A DNA stretch of 64,000 bases from Pseudoalteromonas shioyasakiensis (GCF_024518675.1 NZ_JANIGL010000001.1:930001-994000), one strand, 5' to 3'. Shown: positions 48,524 through 57,806, counted from the stretch's first letter. Program-made: numbers and translations. The notes: generated by a model not told the origin, from the sequence alone.

Positions 48524-48801
48524 CCGACTATTCCTTTATGGAAGCGGTACAACACTGAAGAAAATAAGAGGATTCTAACCGCGTTATACCGCGGTTAAAG
48601 ATAAAAGCTATACTTTACCGCGCGCCAAACATGAGCACATCACTGAAAGATTCAGCCATGGGCACAAAGTTGAAGGAACTCGGTTAGTAAGTTGCATGTA
48701 ATTATCGACCGATAAATTTATTAATATAACTATAGAAATAGCAGAGTTGATTAATATGTCAACAGATAATTTTAATGAAAAATAGACGACTGTATTGTTC
48801 A
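48524..48801. other. Intergenic region between the EamA and permease genes
   Basis: About 280 bases, AT-rich, with no supported gene. It should hold the EamA promoter; no convincing hexamers or repeats were seen before the TyrR-like box. Confidence 0.5.
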
Positions 48802-48819
48802 TGTAAATCATAAGTTACA
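48802..48819 (+). promoter_or_regulatory. TyrR-like box upstream of the aromatic permease
   Basis: TGTAAATCATAAGTTACA matches the TyrR consensus TGTAAA-N6-TTTACA at all but one base. It lies 92 bases before the GTG of an aromatic amino acid permease, a usual TyrR target. No TyrR gene lies in the window. Confidence 0.65.
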
Positions 48820-48910
48820 TTTATTTTCTTTGATTTATAACAAAACTATTTAAGTTTGTGCCAACTAGTTATATCTTGCTTGCCTCTCACGAAGTTTCAG
48901 GGGCAAAAGA

Positions 48911-50110
48911 GTGCTTAAAAATAAAACAATAGGCAGCATGTTAATTGTTGCAGGTACCACCATAGGCGCAGGGATGTTAGCGCTACCCATAGCAAGTGCA
49001 GGACTGGGTTTTACTACCGCACTTATCCTTATCATCGCAACATGGCTGTTAATGACCTACACCGCCTTGTTGATGCTTGAATTGCATCAGCACGCCGAAC
49101 GAGATGCAACGTTAAATACCTTAGCAAAATTTTGGCTTGGTAAACGGGGTCAGTACGTGGCTAATTTTTCCGTTATGTTTTTATTCTATGCACTGTGTGC
49201 TGCCTATATCGCTGGGGGCGGAGCTCAACTGCAAGAAAAAATAAACAACGGACTCAATTTAACTTTAGCGCCGCAAATTGGCTCGATTATTATTGCACTG
49301 GTTATTGGCACCGTTGTTACCCTTGGCACGAGTAAGGTCGATAAACTTAACCGAGTGCTGTTTAGTATAAAAATAATTGTCCTTGCCAGCCTATTTTACA
49401 TGCTCACGCCTTATGTTCATGGCCAGCATTTACTTGAAATGCCCATTGAGCAAGGGCTCATACTCTCTGCAATTCCGGTGGTGTTTACTTCTTTTGGTTT
49501 TCATGGCTCTATTCCCTCTATTGTTAAATATGTTGGTTTAGACATAAAAACACTGCGCCGAGTGATGATCACAGGTGCTGCTCTACCATTAGTGATTTAT
49601 ATATTTTGGCAATTGATCAGCCAAGGCATGATGAGCCAAGCTGAGCTTTTAACCAGTACAGGTTTACCCGGCTTTGTGGCTAGCATCGCGAGTATTGCTC
49701 ATAATTCAGCAGTTTCAACAGCCGTTAACCTATTTGCTGATTTAGCCTTAGCGACATCATTTTTGGGGGTCAGTTTAGGGCTGTTTGATTTTTTTGCAGA
49801 TGCATTTAAAAAAGGAGACGGCTCTAAAGACCGTATCAAAACAGCTTTAATCACATTTATTCCCCCTTTAGGCTTTGCCTTGTTTTACCCTCAAGGCTTT
49901 ATCATGGCACTGGGATATGCAGCAATCGCACTGGTGGTTTTGGCGGTATTTTTACCGGTTGCTATGGTTTACCGAAAGCGACAAAGCGAACACACAGGCT
50001 ACGCAGTCAGCGGAGGTAATGTCGGCCTTGCAATTGCGGGGTTATGCGGTGTATTAATCATTGGTGCGCAAGGGTTACAAATGGCTGGAGTCATCCCAGC
50101 AATTGGTTAA
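48911..50110 (+). CDS. Aromatic amino acid permease (HAAAP family, TyrP/Mtr-like)
   Basis: A 399-residue inner-membrane protein with about 11 helices, matching the hydroxy/aromatic amino acid permease family that imports tyrosine or tryptophan with protons. The N terminus NKTIGSMLIVAGTTIGAGMLALP is the family signature; FGFHGSIPSIVKYVG and TSFLGVSLGLFDFFADAFK are also typical. Whether it prefers tyrosine or tryptophan cannot be told. It starts at GTG. A TyrR-like box precedes it. Confidence 0.92.
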   Translation: MLKNKTIGSMLIVAGTTIGAGMLALPIASAGLGFTTALILIIATWLLMTYTALLMLELHQHAERDATLNTLAKFWLGKRGQYVANFSVMFLFYALCAAYIAGGGAQLQEKINNGLNLTLAPQIGSIIIALVIGTVVTLGTSKVDKLNRVLFSIKIIVLASLFYMLTPYVHGQHLLEMPIEQGLILSAIPVVFTSFGFHGSIPSIVKYVGLDIKTLRRVMITGAALPLVIYIFWQLISQGMMSQAELLTSTGLPGFVASIASIAHNSAVSTAVNLFADLALATSFLGVSLGLFDFFADAFKKGDGSKDRIKTALITFIPPLGFALFYPQGFIMALGYAAIALVVLAVFLPVAMVYRKRQSEHTGYAVSGGNVGLAIAGLCGVLIIGAQGLQMAGVIPAIG

Positions 50111-50128
50111 ATATATTTTATAAAGCAA

Positions 50129-50161
50129 AATAACAAAGGCACCTGAGGTGCCTTTGTTATT
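50129..50161. terminator. Bidirectional terminator between permease and GGDEF/EAL gene
   Basis: A 15-bp perfect stem AATAACAAAGGCACC / GGTGCCTTTGTTATT with a 3-base loop lies between two converging genes. It reads alike on both strands and ends in T-rich sequence both ways. Confidence 0.8.
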
Positions 50162-50169
50162 TCTGCTAA

Positions 50170-53166
50170 CTACAGTGTGGTACTTAGTCTTTCAAACAGC
50201 TTTGGCAGCTCTTTTTCAGCGACAGGTGGGCTATAATAATAACCTTGAACAATAAAGCAGTTATTGTTTTGTAAAAACTCCACCTGCTCAATTGTTTCTA
50301 CTCCTTCAGCAACAACATCTAACTTAAGCTTTTGTGCCATAGCAATAATAGCGGCAGTAATTTCCATATCATTTGGATCATCCGGGATATCTTTTACAAA
50401 TGAACGGTCCACTTTTAAAATATCAACCGGGAATCGCTTTAAATAACTTAACGAGGAATAGCCGGTACCAAAGTCATCAATTGATATCGATATACCCAAG
50501 GCTTTTAATTGATGCAGCTGAGAAATTGCGGCCTCAACATTACCCATTAACATACTCTCAGTGAGCTCTAAGTGTAAACGTTTTGCCGGTACTTGTGTCT
50601 GCTCTATAATAGAGGCAAGCAATGGCACTAAATTGGCATCTTTAAATTGTCTTGCAGACAGATTAATAGAAATATTATTTTCTCGCCCTTGTTTAGCTAA
50701 CCGTGCAGCAAATTCACACGCTTCTTGTAACACCCAAGCGCCTAATTCAACAATAAGCCCCGTCGCTTCCGCTATCGGAATAAACTTAGTGGGTGGGATC
50801 ATGCCTTCAGATGGGTGGAACCAACGAATAAGTGCCTCGTAACCTGTTACTTGTTGTGTACGACAATCAACCTGCGGCTGGTAGTAAAGCTCAAACTGAC
50901 GTTCTTTAATCGCTAAACGCAGCTCATTTTCAATAAACAAGCGTTCATTTGCAGCAGCATTGAGCTCTTGGCTGTAGAAGTGAAAAGTATTACGTCCTTT
51001 CGCTTTTGCTTCATACATAGCTAAGTCTGCGTGCTTTAATAACTGGTCTTCTTCTTGGCTATCACAGGGTGCCATTGTAATACCAATACTGGCACTGATG
51101 ATAACTTCGTTGTTGCCCAACATAATAGGTTGGTTTAGCGTGTTTTGAATTGTATTTGCTACTTCACTTGCATGCTCTTGGCGCTCGATACCACTGAGCA
51201 ATACGGCAAATTCATCACCACCTAAACGTGCAATGGTGTCTTCAGCACGTAAGCGTTTTTTCAAGCGATTTGCGACTTCAACAAGCAGCTGATCACCCGC
51301 ATCGTGCCCTAAGGTATCGTTGATACGCTTAAATTCATCTAAATCAAAATAAAACAGAGCAAAGGCATAATGCCCGCGCTCAGCGAGCGCCATGGATTTA
51401 CGTAATTGCATTCTAAAGAAAGTACGGTTTGCAAGCCCTGTCAAAGTATCAAAGTATGCCAGTTGCTCCATCTTACGCTGACTTTCTTTTACGAACGAAA
51501 TATCCTGAGCGGATGCCACATAACTGGTGATCTCCCCACCCTCTTCACGAATAGGCGAAATACTCAAAGATACCCATATTGGGGCTTTATCTAACCCTTG
51601 TAATAATGTATCACCCCGCCAGTAATTTCGGCTGCGCAGGTCTATGTCTATATCATCGACCAGAATAGCCATTTCATCAGCTATAATGCTTAACAGCGGC
51701 GATTGCATAAAATGCTTTTCAGTAAAACTGGTCATTTCAAGCATCTTGGGGTTTACATATTCGATAACAAAATTATGATCGGTTATCACCACTCCAGTAC
51801 CCGAAAACGCAACTGCTTTAGATAAACGATTGGCAGCCTTTTCAGCAATTTCTTTTTCCGTAATACGTTGATTTAAACCATCGATAAGCTTACGAATTTC
51901 AACCGCCATATCACGAAATGAACCATTCAGGGTGCCTATTTCATCTTTGTTTTCTTTTGGAAACTCAATCTGCAAATGCCCTTTACCAAAGCTGGTTACA
52001 GCATGTACCAATGAATGAATACGACGTAAAACAAGCTGATACAAAGCTTGATGTAATAATAAGGCGACTAAGATTGCGTACAGAATAAACAAACCAAAAA
52101 ACTTAACTTTAAGTTCTTGTAATGCAGATAACGCAGAGGAGCGTTTTTTATATATACCGATATACCAGTCAAGATGCTCGACTTTACGGATATTTATAAT
52201 ATGGGTTTCACCATCTTGAATAAATGAATCAGCATTTTTTGGCAGTTTCATTCTAATTGTTTGGTTTATAAGTGTTTGTAAATCATCATTGACGAAGTCA
52301 CTACTGCGTAAAGGTTTTCCTTCTTGACCATAGTGTTCATACTTATTTTTTGTCAATTTAGGGTGCGCAAGTAAATGGCCTCTGCTATCAAATACAAATA
52401 AGTGCTGATCGTTATCGCCCATCGGCAACTGCGATATCAAGGTTTCTAAAGCTAAATCGCTGCCAGTAACGCCAAAAAATTCATTATTGATATAAATTGG
52501 CACCAACACACTAATCACCCATTTGTGCCAAATTTCATCATAATACACTTTCGACCACACCGCTTCGCGGGTTGGGTTGAGCGCTTCTTGTGCGTAATTA
52601 AAACTGTCGCTTTTAGTAAATTGATACTCACCCGCCACATTTAGAGCCCAATTAGGGGGCGCAATGCGGATAAAGTTATCTTTTGAAATGAGGTAAAAAT
52701 TAAAAAAGTCTTGGATCAAGGTAGGTGAAACTATTTTCCATAATGATTCAGAGTCATTAATTAGTTTTTTATAAAAAGGAGTAAATGCTTGTTGCGGTAA
52801 AAAAGCCGCCGATAAACCGTCTTCTGAGGCACTGCGAATGCTGCCGTCGGCATCAAAACTCAGTTCAGCGTTTTGGCTGTTTGCCAATTGTGATGAGTTA
52901 TAAAATAGCTGACTCGATGCTACAGTATTTGCTTGTTCAGCAATATTCACTTTGGTTTTCACCAAGTTATTAAATTGCTGACTTAAACGTTCACTGGAGA
53001 GCTTTAACACTTCGTGCTCTTCAAACACCAGCTGTTTTTCTTCTGATTTAAGCATCAGTGCTGCAGCACAAATACCAGCGATCAAACAAATCGCTGAAAT
53101 TAGCAGCGACAGTTTCATACTTAATGAATTAACACCAAAACGCGATGGTGGGCGTCTATACACCAC
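50170..53166 (-). CDS. Cyclic-di-GMP signalling protein: dCache-HAMP-PAS-GGDEF-EAL
   Basis: A 998-residue inner-membrane protein. Order: N-terminal helix (about 17-40), large periplasmic Cache-type sensor (about 45-330), second helix (about 343-365), HAMP (about 366-425), PAS (about 445-560), GGDEF (about 565-735, RLGGDEFAVLL intact at about 650) and EAL (about 745-990, GYEALIRWF and DDFGTGYSSLSYLKRFPVDI intact). Both catalytic motifs look complete, so it could make and break cyclic-di-GMP. It may sense small ligands such as amino acids through the Cache domain. Transcribed alone. Confidence 0.95.
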   Translation of the reverse strand: MVYRRPPSRFGVNSLSMKLSLLISAICLIAGICAAALMLKSEEKQLVFEEHEVLKLSSERLSQQFNNLVKTKVNIAEQANTVASSQLFYNSSQLANSQNAELSFDADGSIRSASEDGLSAAFLPQQAFTPFYKKLINDSESLWKIVSPTLIQDFFNFYLISKDNFIRIAPPNWALNVAGEYQFTKSDSFNYAQEALNPTREAVWSKVYYDEIWHKWVISVLVPIYINNEFFGVTGSDLALETLISQLPMGDNDQHLFVFDSRGHLLAHPKLTKNKYEHYGQEGKPLRSSDFVNDDLQTLINQTIRMKLPKNADSFIQDGETHIINIRKVEHLDWYIGIYKKRSSALSALQELKVKFFGLFILYAILVALLLHQALYQLVLRRIHSLVHAVTSFGKGHLQIEFPKENKDEIGTLNGSFRDMAVEIRKLIDGLNQRITEKEIAEKAANRLSKAVAFSGTGVVITDHNFVIEYVNPKMLEMTSFTEKHFMQSPLLSIIADEMAILVDDIDIDLRSRNYWRGDTLLQGLDKAPIWVSLSISPIREEGGEITSYVASAQDISFVKESQRKMEQLAYFDTLTGLANRTFFRMQLRKSMALAERGHYAFALFYFDLDEFKRINDTLGHDAGDQLLVEVANRLKKRLRAEDTIARLGGDEFAVLLSGIERQEHASEVANTIQNTLNQPIMLGNNEVIISASIGITMAPCDSQEEDQLLKHADLAMYEAKAKGRNTFHFYSQELNAAANERLFIENELRLAIKERQFELYYQPQVDCRTQQVTGYEALIRWFHPSEGMIPPTKFIPIAEATGLIVELGAWVLQEACEFAARLAKQGRENNISINLSARQFKDANLVPLLASIIEQTQVPAKRLHLELTESMLMGNVEAAISQLHQLKALGISISIDDFGTGYSSLSYLKRFPVDILKVDRSFVKDIPDDPNDMEITAAIIAMAQKLKLDVVAEGVETIEQVEFLQNNNCFIVQGYYYSPPVAEKELPKLFERLSTTL

Positions 53167-53359
53167 AAGCCAACCTTATTTATTAATAATTGTTATTATT
53201 TGAATCCACACTAAGAAATATACCAGATCCCTATTTAGTTTTATAAATTTTTTGTGAATATTGATAAAAAAACTCAGTTTTAAGCATAATCTCCAGCAAT
53301 TGCCTGATTAAAGACAATAGAGTGTTGACTTTATAGCCTAGTCTCCATACATTTAAGCA

Positions 53360-53422
53360 ATGAATATAAAATTCTCGCTTTTCAAATTCTCTTTTTTTAG
53401 CTTCTTTTTCTTTATTAACTAG
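53360..53422 (+). CDS. pheL: Phe-rich leader peptide of pheA
   Basis: A 20-residue open frame starting at ATG reads MNIKFSLFKFSFFSFFFFIN and ends in TAG. Nine of twenty residues are Phe, clustered in SFF and SFFFF. It ends 41 bases before a terminator hairpin that precedes pheA, the classic attenuation layout in which ribosome stalling at Phe codons when Phe-tRNA is scarce prevents termination. Too short for standard gene calling. Confidence 0.9.
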   Translation: MNIKFSLFKFSFFSFFFFIN

Positions 53423-53424
53423 AA

Positions 53425-53471
53425 GAGGCTTACCTGTTTGCGAGATTAAATCAACCGAATAGCAAAGCCTC
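53425..53471 (+). promoter_or_regulatory. pheA antiterminator pairing segments
   Basis: GAGGCTT at 53425-53431 is complementary to AAGCCTC at 53465-53471, the left half of the terminator. The first segment lies directly after the leader peptide stop, so a ribosome stalled on the Phe codons leaves it free to pair and disrupt the terminator. Confidence 0.75.
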
Positions 53472-53490
53472 CCAAGTGGGAGGCTTTTTT
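53464..53490 (+). terminator. pheA attenuator terminator
   Basis: GCCTCCC / GGGAGGC with a 4-base loop, flanked by AAA/TTT and followed by a run of six T, sits 42 bases before pheA. A strong rho-independent terminator and part of the attenuator. Confidence 0.9.
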
Positions 53491-53531
53491 GTTTTTACCT
53501 TTACAGGTAACTTTTGGAATGAGGAACCCAA

Positions 53532-54689
53532 ATGACAAATGATGTACTAAATTCACTTCGACATGATATCAATGAAATTGATTCAGACCTGTTAGTGTTA
53601 CTAGCTAAACGCCGACGTATTAGCCATGGCGTAGTCGAATATAAAATAGCTAATAACAAGCCTATTCGTGATGAAGCACGTGAGCAAGCTTTACTTGAGA
53701 AGCTCATTGGTTACGGTAAGTCTTTGGGTTTAGATGCGTATTATGTCAATAACGTGTTCCAAACAATTTTAGAAGATTCAGTGCTAAACCAACAAGCCAT
53801 GCTGCAAAAAAACTTGAACCCTGATGCAATGAGCGAAACCCATCGCGTTGCTTATTTAGGGGGTCAAGGCACCTACAGTCAGTTAGCGTGTCATAAGTAT
53901 TTTAGCCGTCGCCCAGGAAAATTAGTCGAGTTAGGCTGTGTCAGCTTTGAACAAATCACCGGCAGTGTAGAAAGTGGTCAGGCGGATTTTGGTTTATTAC
54001 CTATCGAAAATACCAGCTCAGGTAGTATTAATGAAGTATTTGATTTACTACAACATGCGCAGGTATCGATTGTTGGTGAAGTTACACATAGCGTTGAGCA
54101 TTGTTTATTAGCCACGCCAGATACTGAGCTTAGCCAATTAACTAAAATTTTTGCTCACCCACAACCTTTTGCTCAATGTAGCCGTTTTTTACAAGGCTTA
54201 GGCGACATCCACCACGAAACCTGCGATTCAACTGCAAGCGCTTTACAATCAGCCCTTGATACGCCTAATAGCGCTGCTATCGGCTCTGCGCAAGCGGGTA
54301 AATATGTCGGGTTAGAAGTACTAAAATCAGGCCTTGCCAACCAGCGTGAAAATCACAGTCGATTCATAGTCGTCGCTCGTCAACCACTTCAAGTGTCAAA
54401 ACAAATTCCAACAAAAACCAGTTTGATTATGGCCACTAAGCAACAAGCCGGTTCATTGGCCGACGCACTAATGATTTTCAAAGAACATAACATCAATTTA
54501 GTTAAATTAGAGTCTCGCCCAGTGCCAGGTAATCCTTGGGAAGAAGTATTCTATGTTGATTTAGAGGCGAACTTGGTTGATAACCATGTACAACATGCCT
54601 TAGAACAACTTAAAGAACACACACAATATGTGCGTGTGCTTGGTTGCTACCAAAGCGAATCTTTACAAGCAGTGAGTGTCGAAGGGTAA
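53532..54689 (+). CDS. pheA: Chorismate mutase / prephenate dehydratase (P-protein)
   Basis: PheA converts chorismate to prephenate and then phenylpyruvate, the first two steps specific to phenylalanine. The 385 residues hold chorismate mutase (1-90; LRHDINEIDSDLLVLLAKRR), prephenate dehydratase (about 105-285; YLGGQGTYSQLAC, PIENTSSGSI) and a C-terminal ACT domain (about 297-375) with ESRPVPGNPWEEVFY, the Phe-binding stretch. A GAGGA site precedes the ATG. Expression is attenuated by the Phe-rich leader. tyrA converges on it. Confidence 0.98.
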   Translation: MTNDVLNSLRHDINEIDSDLLVLLAKRRRISHGVVEYKIANNKPIRDEAREQALLEKLIGYGKSLGLDAYYVNNVFQTILEDSVLNQQAMLQKNLNPDAMSETHRVAYLGGQGTYSQLACHKYFSRRPGKLVELGCVSFEQITGSVESGQADFGLLPIENTSSGSINEVFDLLQHAQVSIVGEVTHSVEHCLLATPDTELSQLTKIFAHPQPFAQCSRFLQGLGDIHHETCDSTASALQSALDTPNSAAIGSAQAGKYVGLEVLKSGLANQRENHSRFIVVARQPLQVSKQIPTKTSLIMATKQQAGSLADALMIFKEHNINLVKLESRPVPGNPWEEVFYVDLEANLVDNHVQHALEQLKEHTQYVRVLGCYQSESLQAVSVEG

Positions 54690-54720
54690 ATAACCGTAGA
54701 ATCTAAAATTCACTAAAACA

Positions 54721-54760
54721 TGCTCGCTCAATGAAAAGTTAAAAGCCTTAGAGCGAGCAT
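54721..54760. other. Inverted repeat between pheA and tyrA
   Basis: TGCTCGCTC and GAGCGAGCA form a 9-bp stem with a long loop (about 21 bases) between convergent pheA and tyrA. No T run follows, so a terminator role is uncertain. Confidence 0.45.
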
Positions 54761-54799
54761 ATCGTGTTCAGCGATAAATATTGCTGATGTTCAAGAACC

Positions 54800-55933
54800 C
54801 TAATCTAATACTTTTGCGTCATTGGCTTTATTAAGCAAGCTGCGACTTTGGGTTAAAAAGTGTGCTGTTGAATCTGAAAAATACGCTTTTGCTTGTGCGA
54901 ATGCACTCATTAAAGCGTCTTTATCACCTGCTTTTAACTTTTCTAAAGTCTGTGCAAAAGTGTCTTGATATTGCGCTAATAACTCCTCCACATTATCAAA
55001 TTGTGCCAGCATGATGTCTGAATAAAGCTCAGGTGACTGCGCAAATAAACGCCCTACCATCATTAACTCTAATTGATAAATGGGTGATGAGCAGCTTCGT
55101 AACTCTGCCAATGTATGACTCTGCTTCGCTAAAAACTGGCCGTATACAAAGGTGGTCAAGTGGCGCATAACTTGAATTATTTGCATGGCTTCATCGTGCT
55201 TTTTCGCATCAAGCTCAACCAACTGACAGCCCCAAACTTGTAACTGTTGCAGTAAGCCTTGAGCAACATGATGATCACGACCTTCACAGACAACCACGGT
55301 TTGTTTTACCCAATGCGAGATATCTGGGCCAAACATGGGATGCAGCCCGACAACCGGTCCATTATGCACAGCTTTTAATACCGCAAGGGGGGCTTGTTTA
55401 ACTGAAGTAATGTCCACTAATAAACAATCATCATCAAGTTTAGGTAATGATTTCACTACGCTTTCTAGAGCATTAATTGGCACACTGACCATAACCAATT
55501 TAGCCCCGCGCAAGATCTCAGTCGCGTTATGTTGCTGTGACTTGTCGAGTATTTTCACTTCATAGCCAGAGCGCTGAAATTGTTTTGCAAACAATTGCCC
55601 CATCGCCCCTTCACCACCCACAATCACGATCGGTGATAAATTAGCTGCAGCGCAAGCAAGTTTAGCCTGCTGGTTTTGATAAGCTTCGCGCATCATGCGC
55701 CTTAATATATCTTCGACTAATTCAGGGTTCACACCTTGGCTGATTGCCTCTTCGCGACGTGCAGCAAGGAGTGCAGCTTCACGGTCAGGCGCGTGTAAAG
55801 GCGCACCAGTTTGCTGCTTAATTGCGCCGATCTGCCCAGTTATACTGTTACGTTTAGCCAGTAATGCTACTAACTGTGCATCACATTCATCAATCCCTGC
55901 TCTTAATTGATCTAAGTCATTTATATCTGCCAC
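54800..55933 (-). CDS. tyrA: Chorismate mutase / prephenate dehydrogenase (T-protein)
   Basis: TyrA makes 4-hydroxyphenylpyruvate for tyrosine. The 377-residue protein has a chorismate mutase domain (1-88; LRAGIDECDAQLVALLAKRN) and a NAD-dependent dehydrogenase (about 98-370; PIVIVGGEGAMGQLFAKQF, GLHPMFGPD). I start at the GTG at 55933, which has an AGGTGG sequence suitably upstream; a GTG 12 bases further upstream is possible. It sits convergent with pheA, the pheA-tyrA pair of gammaproteobacteria. Confidence 0.97.
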   Translation of the reverse strand: MADINDLDQLRAGIDECDAQLVALLAKRNSITGQIGAIKQQTGAPLHAPDREAALLAARREEAISQGVNPELVEDILRRMMREAYQNQQAKLACAAANLSPIVIVGGEGAMGQLFAKQFQRSGYEVKILDKSQQHNATEILRGAKLVMVSVPINALESVVKSLPKLDDDCLLVDITSVKQAPLAVLKAVHNGPVVGLHPMFGPDISHWVKQTVVVCEGRDHHVAQGLLQQLQVWGCQLVELDAKKHDEAMQIIQVMRHLTTFVYGQFLAKQSHTLAELRSCSSPIYQLELMMVGRLFAQSPELYSDIMLAQFDNVEELLAQYQDTFAQTLEKLKAGDKDALMSAFAQAKAYFSDSTAHFLTQSRSLLNKANDAKVLD

Positions 55934-56083
55934 GTACTTTACCACCTAAAAAACACTAAAACGTACACTCAAGCTTACACAAAAGTAAACTAATCAATAC
56001 GATAAATACTAACAGGATCACTTAGCCGTTAAAAGCGAAAGAAGTAAAAATAACAGCGGGTATGAAGAAGAGGTTTATAACTG

Positions 56084-56120
56084 CAAGGTTAACCAAATAA
56101 AAGTTAAGAAGTTAACCTTG
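56084..56120. other. Perfect 10-bp inverted repeat upstream of tyrA
   Basis: CAAGGTTAAC and GTTAACCTTG are separated by 17 bases in the roughly 230-base gap between tyrA and the MYG1 gene. It lacks a T run. Role unknown; operator or transcript end are both possible. Confidence 0.45.
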
Positions 56121-56145
56121 GCCACGCGGACTCACGCAACAAGCG

Positions 56146-56168
56146 TCTGGGCTAAGTTAATGCCCAGA
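56146..56168 (-). other. Hairpin after the MYG1-family gene
   Basis: TCTGGGC / GCCCAGA with a 9-base loop lies 5 bases after the gene's stop. No T run follows on the minus strand, so termination there is uncertain. Confidence 0.45.
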
Positions 56169-56172
56169 TAAA

Positions 56173-57042
56173 TTAATTTTGGAGTGCAAGTGATGCCATA
56201 ACCATAACACTTGCAAATGATTCAGCACCTGCGATAAATAAACCATTATGGCAAAAGGTTGCATCATCTAAGCCTGTAACAGCTTGAAATTCATCTCCAG
56301 ATAAACCAGCCCACTGCTGTGGTAGCGGTTTTCTATCTTCGAACGATCCAGGCTCTACAGGCACGGTTTGAATAATCCATTTCCCCGAGTGAGAGGGGTA
56401 AATCATATACAGAGCTTGCTCTGATAAACTATGAACTGTTTTTTTCCAAGGCGTATATTGCTCAAGCACAATAACACGCGGATCATCTGCATCAGCGATA
56501 GCTTTAGTAACTATTTTTTTAGCGTCGGCACTACCACTTGCAGCAGCAATAAAACGTTTAAGTAACCGCACTGCAAATTCAACGGCTTCATTAAAGCAAC
56601 TATCGAAGTCACTGTCTTCTTGCCAGGTAGGGTTAAACATTGAAATGGTTTGGCTCAAACTGATACCCTGCTCCAGAGCTTCAACATAACCACAGTCAAT
56701 TGCATCAATAGTAGAAACCAATCGAGCATCCACTGAGTCAGCAACGGTTTGATCGCCTTGGCATAGCTCTAAACCGTATTTTTGCCAAATTAAACCAAAT
56801 GATGAATAAGGAATGCCATTTTCACGTGCCCCTGCACCACCACGTTGATGATGATCAAAGCGACCTGCAGCTGGATCATATTCGTTGCCAACATCAATAA
56901 CAATATCAGCTTGCGCTATTGTTTGCGTATCGCGAGTACGAATTAATTCAAACGCAGGGAGTATAATTTTAAGGGCCGCAACGCTAAATACATCATCTGC
57001 GTGAAAATTACCGTCGTGAGTAACTACTGTTATATCTGTCAT
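56173..57042 (-). CDS. MYG1/UPF0160 family protein
   Basis: The 289-residue protein begins MTDITVVTHDGNFHADDVF and contains DIVIDVGNEYDPAAGRFDHHQ and GIPYSSFGLIWQKYG, matching MYG1/UPF0160 proteins. These have a DHH-like metal-binding core (HxDD, D, DHH); the eukaryotic member is a 3'-5' RNA exonuclease, so a metal-dependent nuclease or phosphoesterase is likely here, by inference. It stands 54 bases downstream of the metalloprotease gene on the same strand. Confidence 0.88.
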   Translation of the reverse strand: MTDITVVTHDGNFHADDVFSVAALKIILPAFELIRTRDTQTIAQADIVIDVGNEYDPAAGRFDHHQRGGAGARENGIPYSSFGLIWQKYGLELCQGDQTVADSVDARLVSTIDAIDCGYVEALEQGISLSQTISMFNPTWQEDSDFDSCFNEAVEFAVRLLKRFIAAASGSADAKKIVTKAIADADDPRVIVLEQYTPWKKTVHSLSEQALYMIYPSHSGKWIIQTVPVEPGSFEDRKPLPQQWAGLSGDEFQAVTGLDDATFCHNGLFIAGAESFASVMVMASLALQN

Positions 57043-57095
57043 TAATTCATCATTTTAGAAAGGAAAAAGAATTTTACTTATTTAAGCAAACGGAC

Positions 57096-57806
57096 TTAGA
57101 CAGTATACCCAAATACCCACTGCAAACCACCACCATGTTGCTTTAACCATTGCGTTGCGTGTTTATAATCAGGATAAAATTCACTAACACGTTGCCAAAA
57201 CAAAGCGCTATGGTTCAAATATTTCATATGGGCAAGTTCATGCACCACGACGTAATCAATTACCCAGTGCGGCGCACTTGCCAGTAATAGATTAAATGTA
57301 AGCTCGCGACGTTGATTACAACTGCCCCAACGGCGCTTATAAGTGGTAATTTTTAAATTATTGGGTAACGCCTCCCCCATCACTGAGCAATATTGCTGAA
57401 TACGCATTTCAATATAATGCTCTAATTGCTCACGCATGAAATCTTCAAGCTGTGTTTGATACATTGCGTATATATTTTTCACTCGCCCAGAGCAACTTAT
57501 ATGTAAAAGTGCAGGGCTCTGCGTCGAAAAAAACTGCCATCGGCTGGTTTTACCGATATCAAATTGCACTGAAAGTGGGGTGTCAAACAATTGGATTTGC
57601 GAACTCTGTAGAGGCCGCTGACGTGTATCTAGTTGCTGACTTTGTTTACTGATCTGGTGCGCAATCCAATCTTGCTTAGTGGCTAGCCATTGTTCAATAT
57701 ATTGCTTCGCTACACCATAAGGGGCGTACACGGTTAATGTTTGTTGCTGCACCTTAATAGCCACTGTTTTACGGCGGCGGCTGCGCTTTAATGTGTACTC
57801 TAACAA
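57096..57806 (-). CDS. YgjP-like zinc metalloprotease (DUF45/M48)
   Basis: A 236-residue protein with the zinc motif VVHELAHMKYLNHSALFWQRV (HELxH, third ligand His further on) and the conserved TTYKRRWGSCNQRRELTFNLLL seen in YgjP/WLM-type proteins. No signal peptide, so it is probably cytoplasmic. Substrate unknown. It starts with an ATG and reads into the MYG1-family gene. Confidence 0.88.
   Translation of the reverse strand: MLEYTLKRSRRRKTVAIKVQQQTLTVYAPYGVAKQYIEQWLATKQDWIAHQISKQSQQLDTRQRPLQSSQIQLFDTPLSVQFDIGKTSRWQFFSTQSPALLHISCSGRVKNIYAMYQTQLEDFMREQLEHYIEMRIQQYCSVMGEALPNNLKITTYKRRWGSCNQRRELTFNLLLASAPHWVIDYVVVHELAHMKYLNHSALFWQRVSEFYPDYKHATQWLKQHGGGLQWVFGYTV

Noticed and set aside
48608-48811. 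A 67-residue frame between the EamA and permease genes
   Set aside because: It has no ribosome binding site and overlaps the TyrR-like box; the region is better read as regulatory.
53325-53353. TTGACT-N17-TACATT as the pheL promoter
   Set aside because: It would put the transcript start on the pheL start codon, leaving no ribosome binding site; the true promoter is probably further upstream.
53501-53707. A small frame opposite the start of pheA
   Set aside because: Antisense shadow of the chorismate mutase domain.
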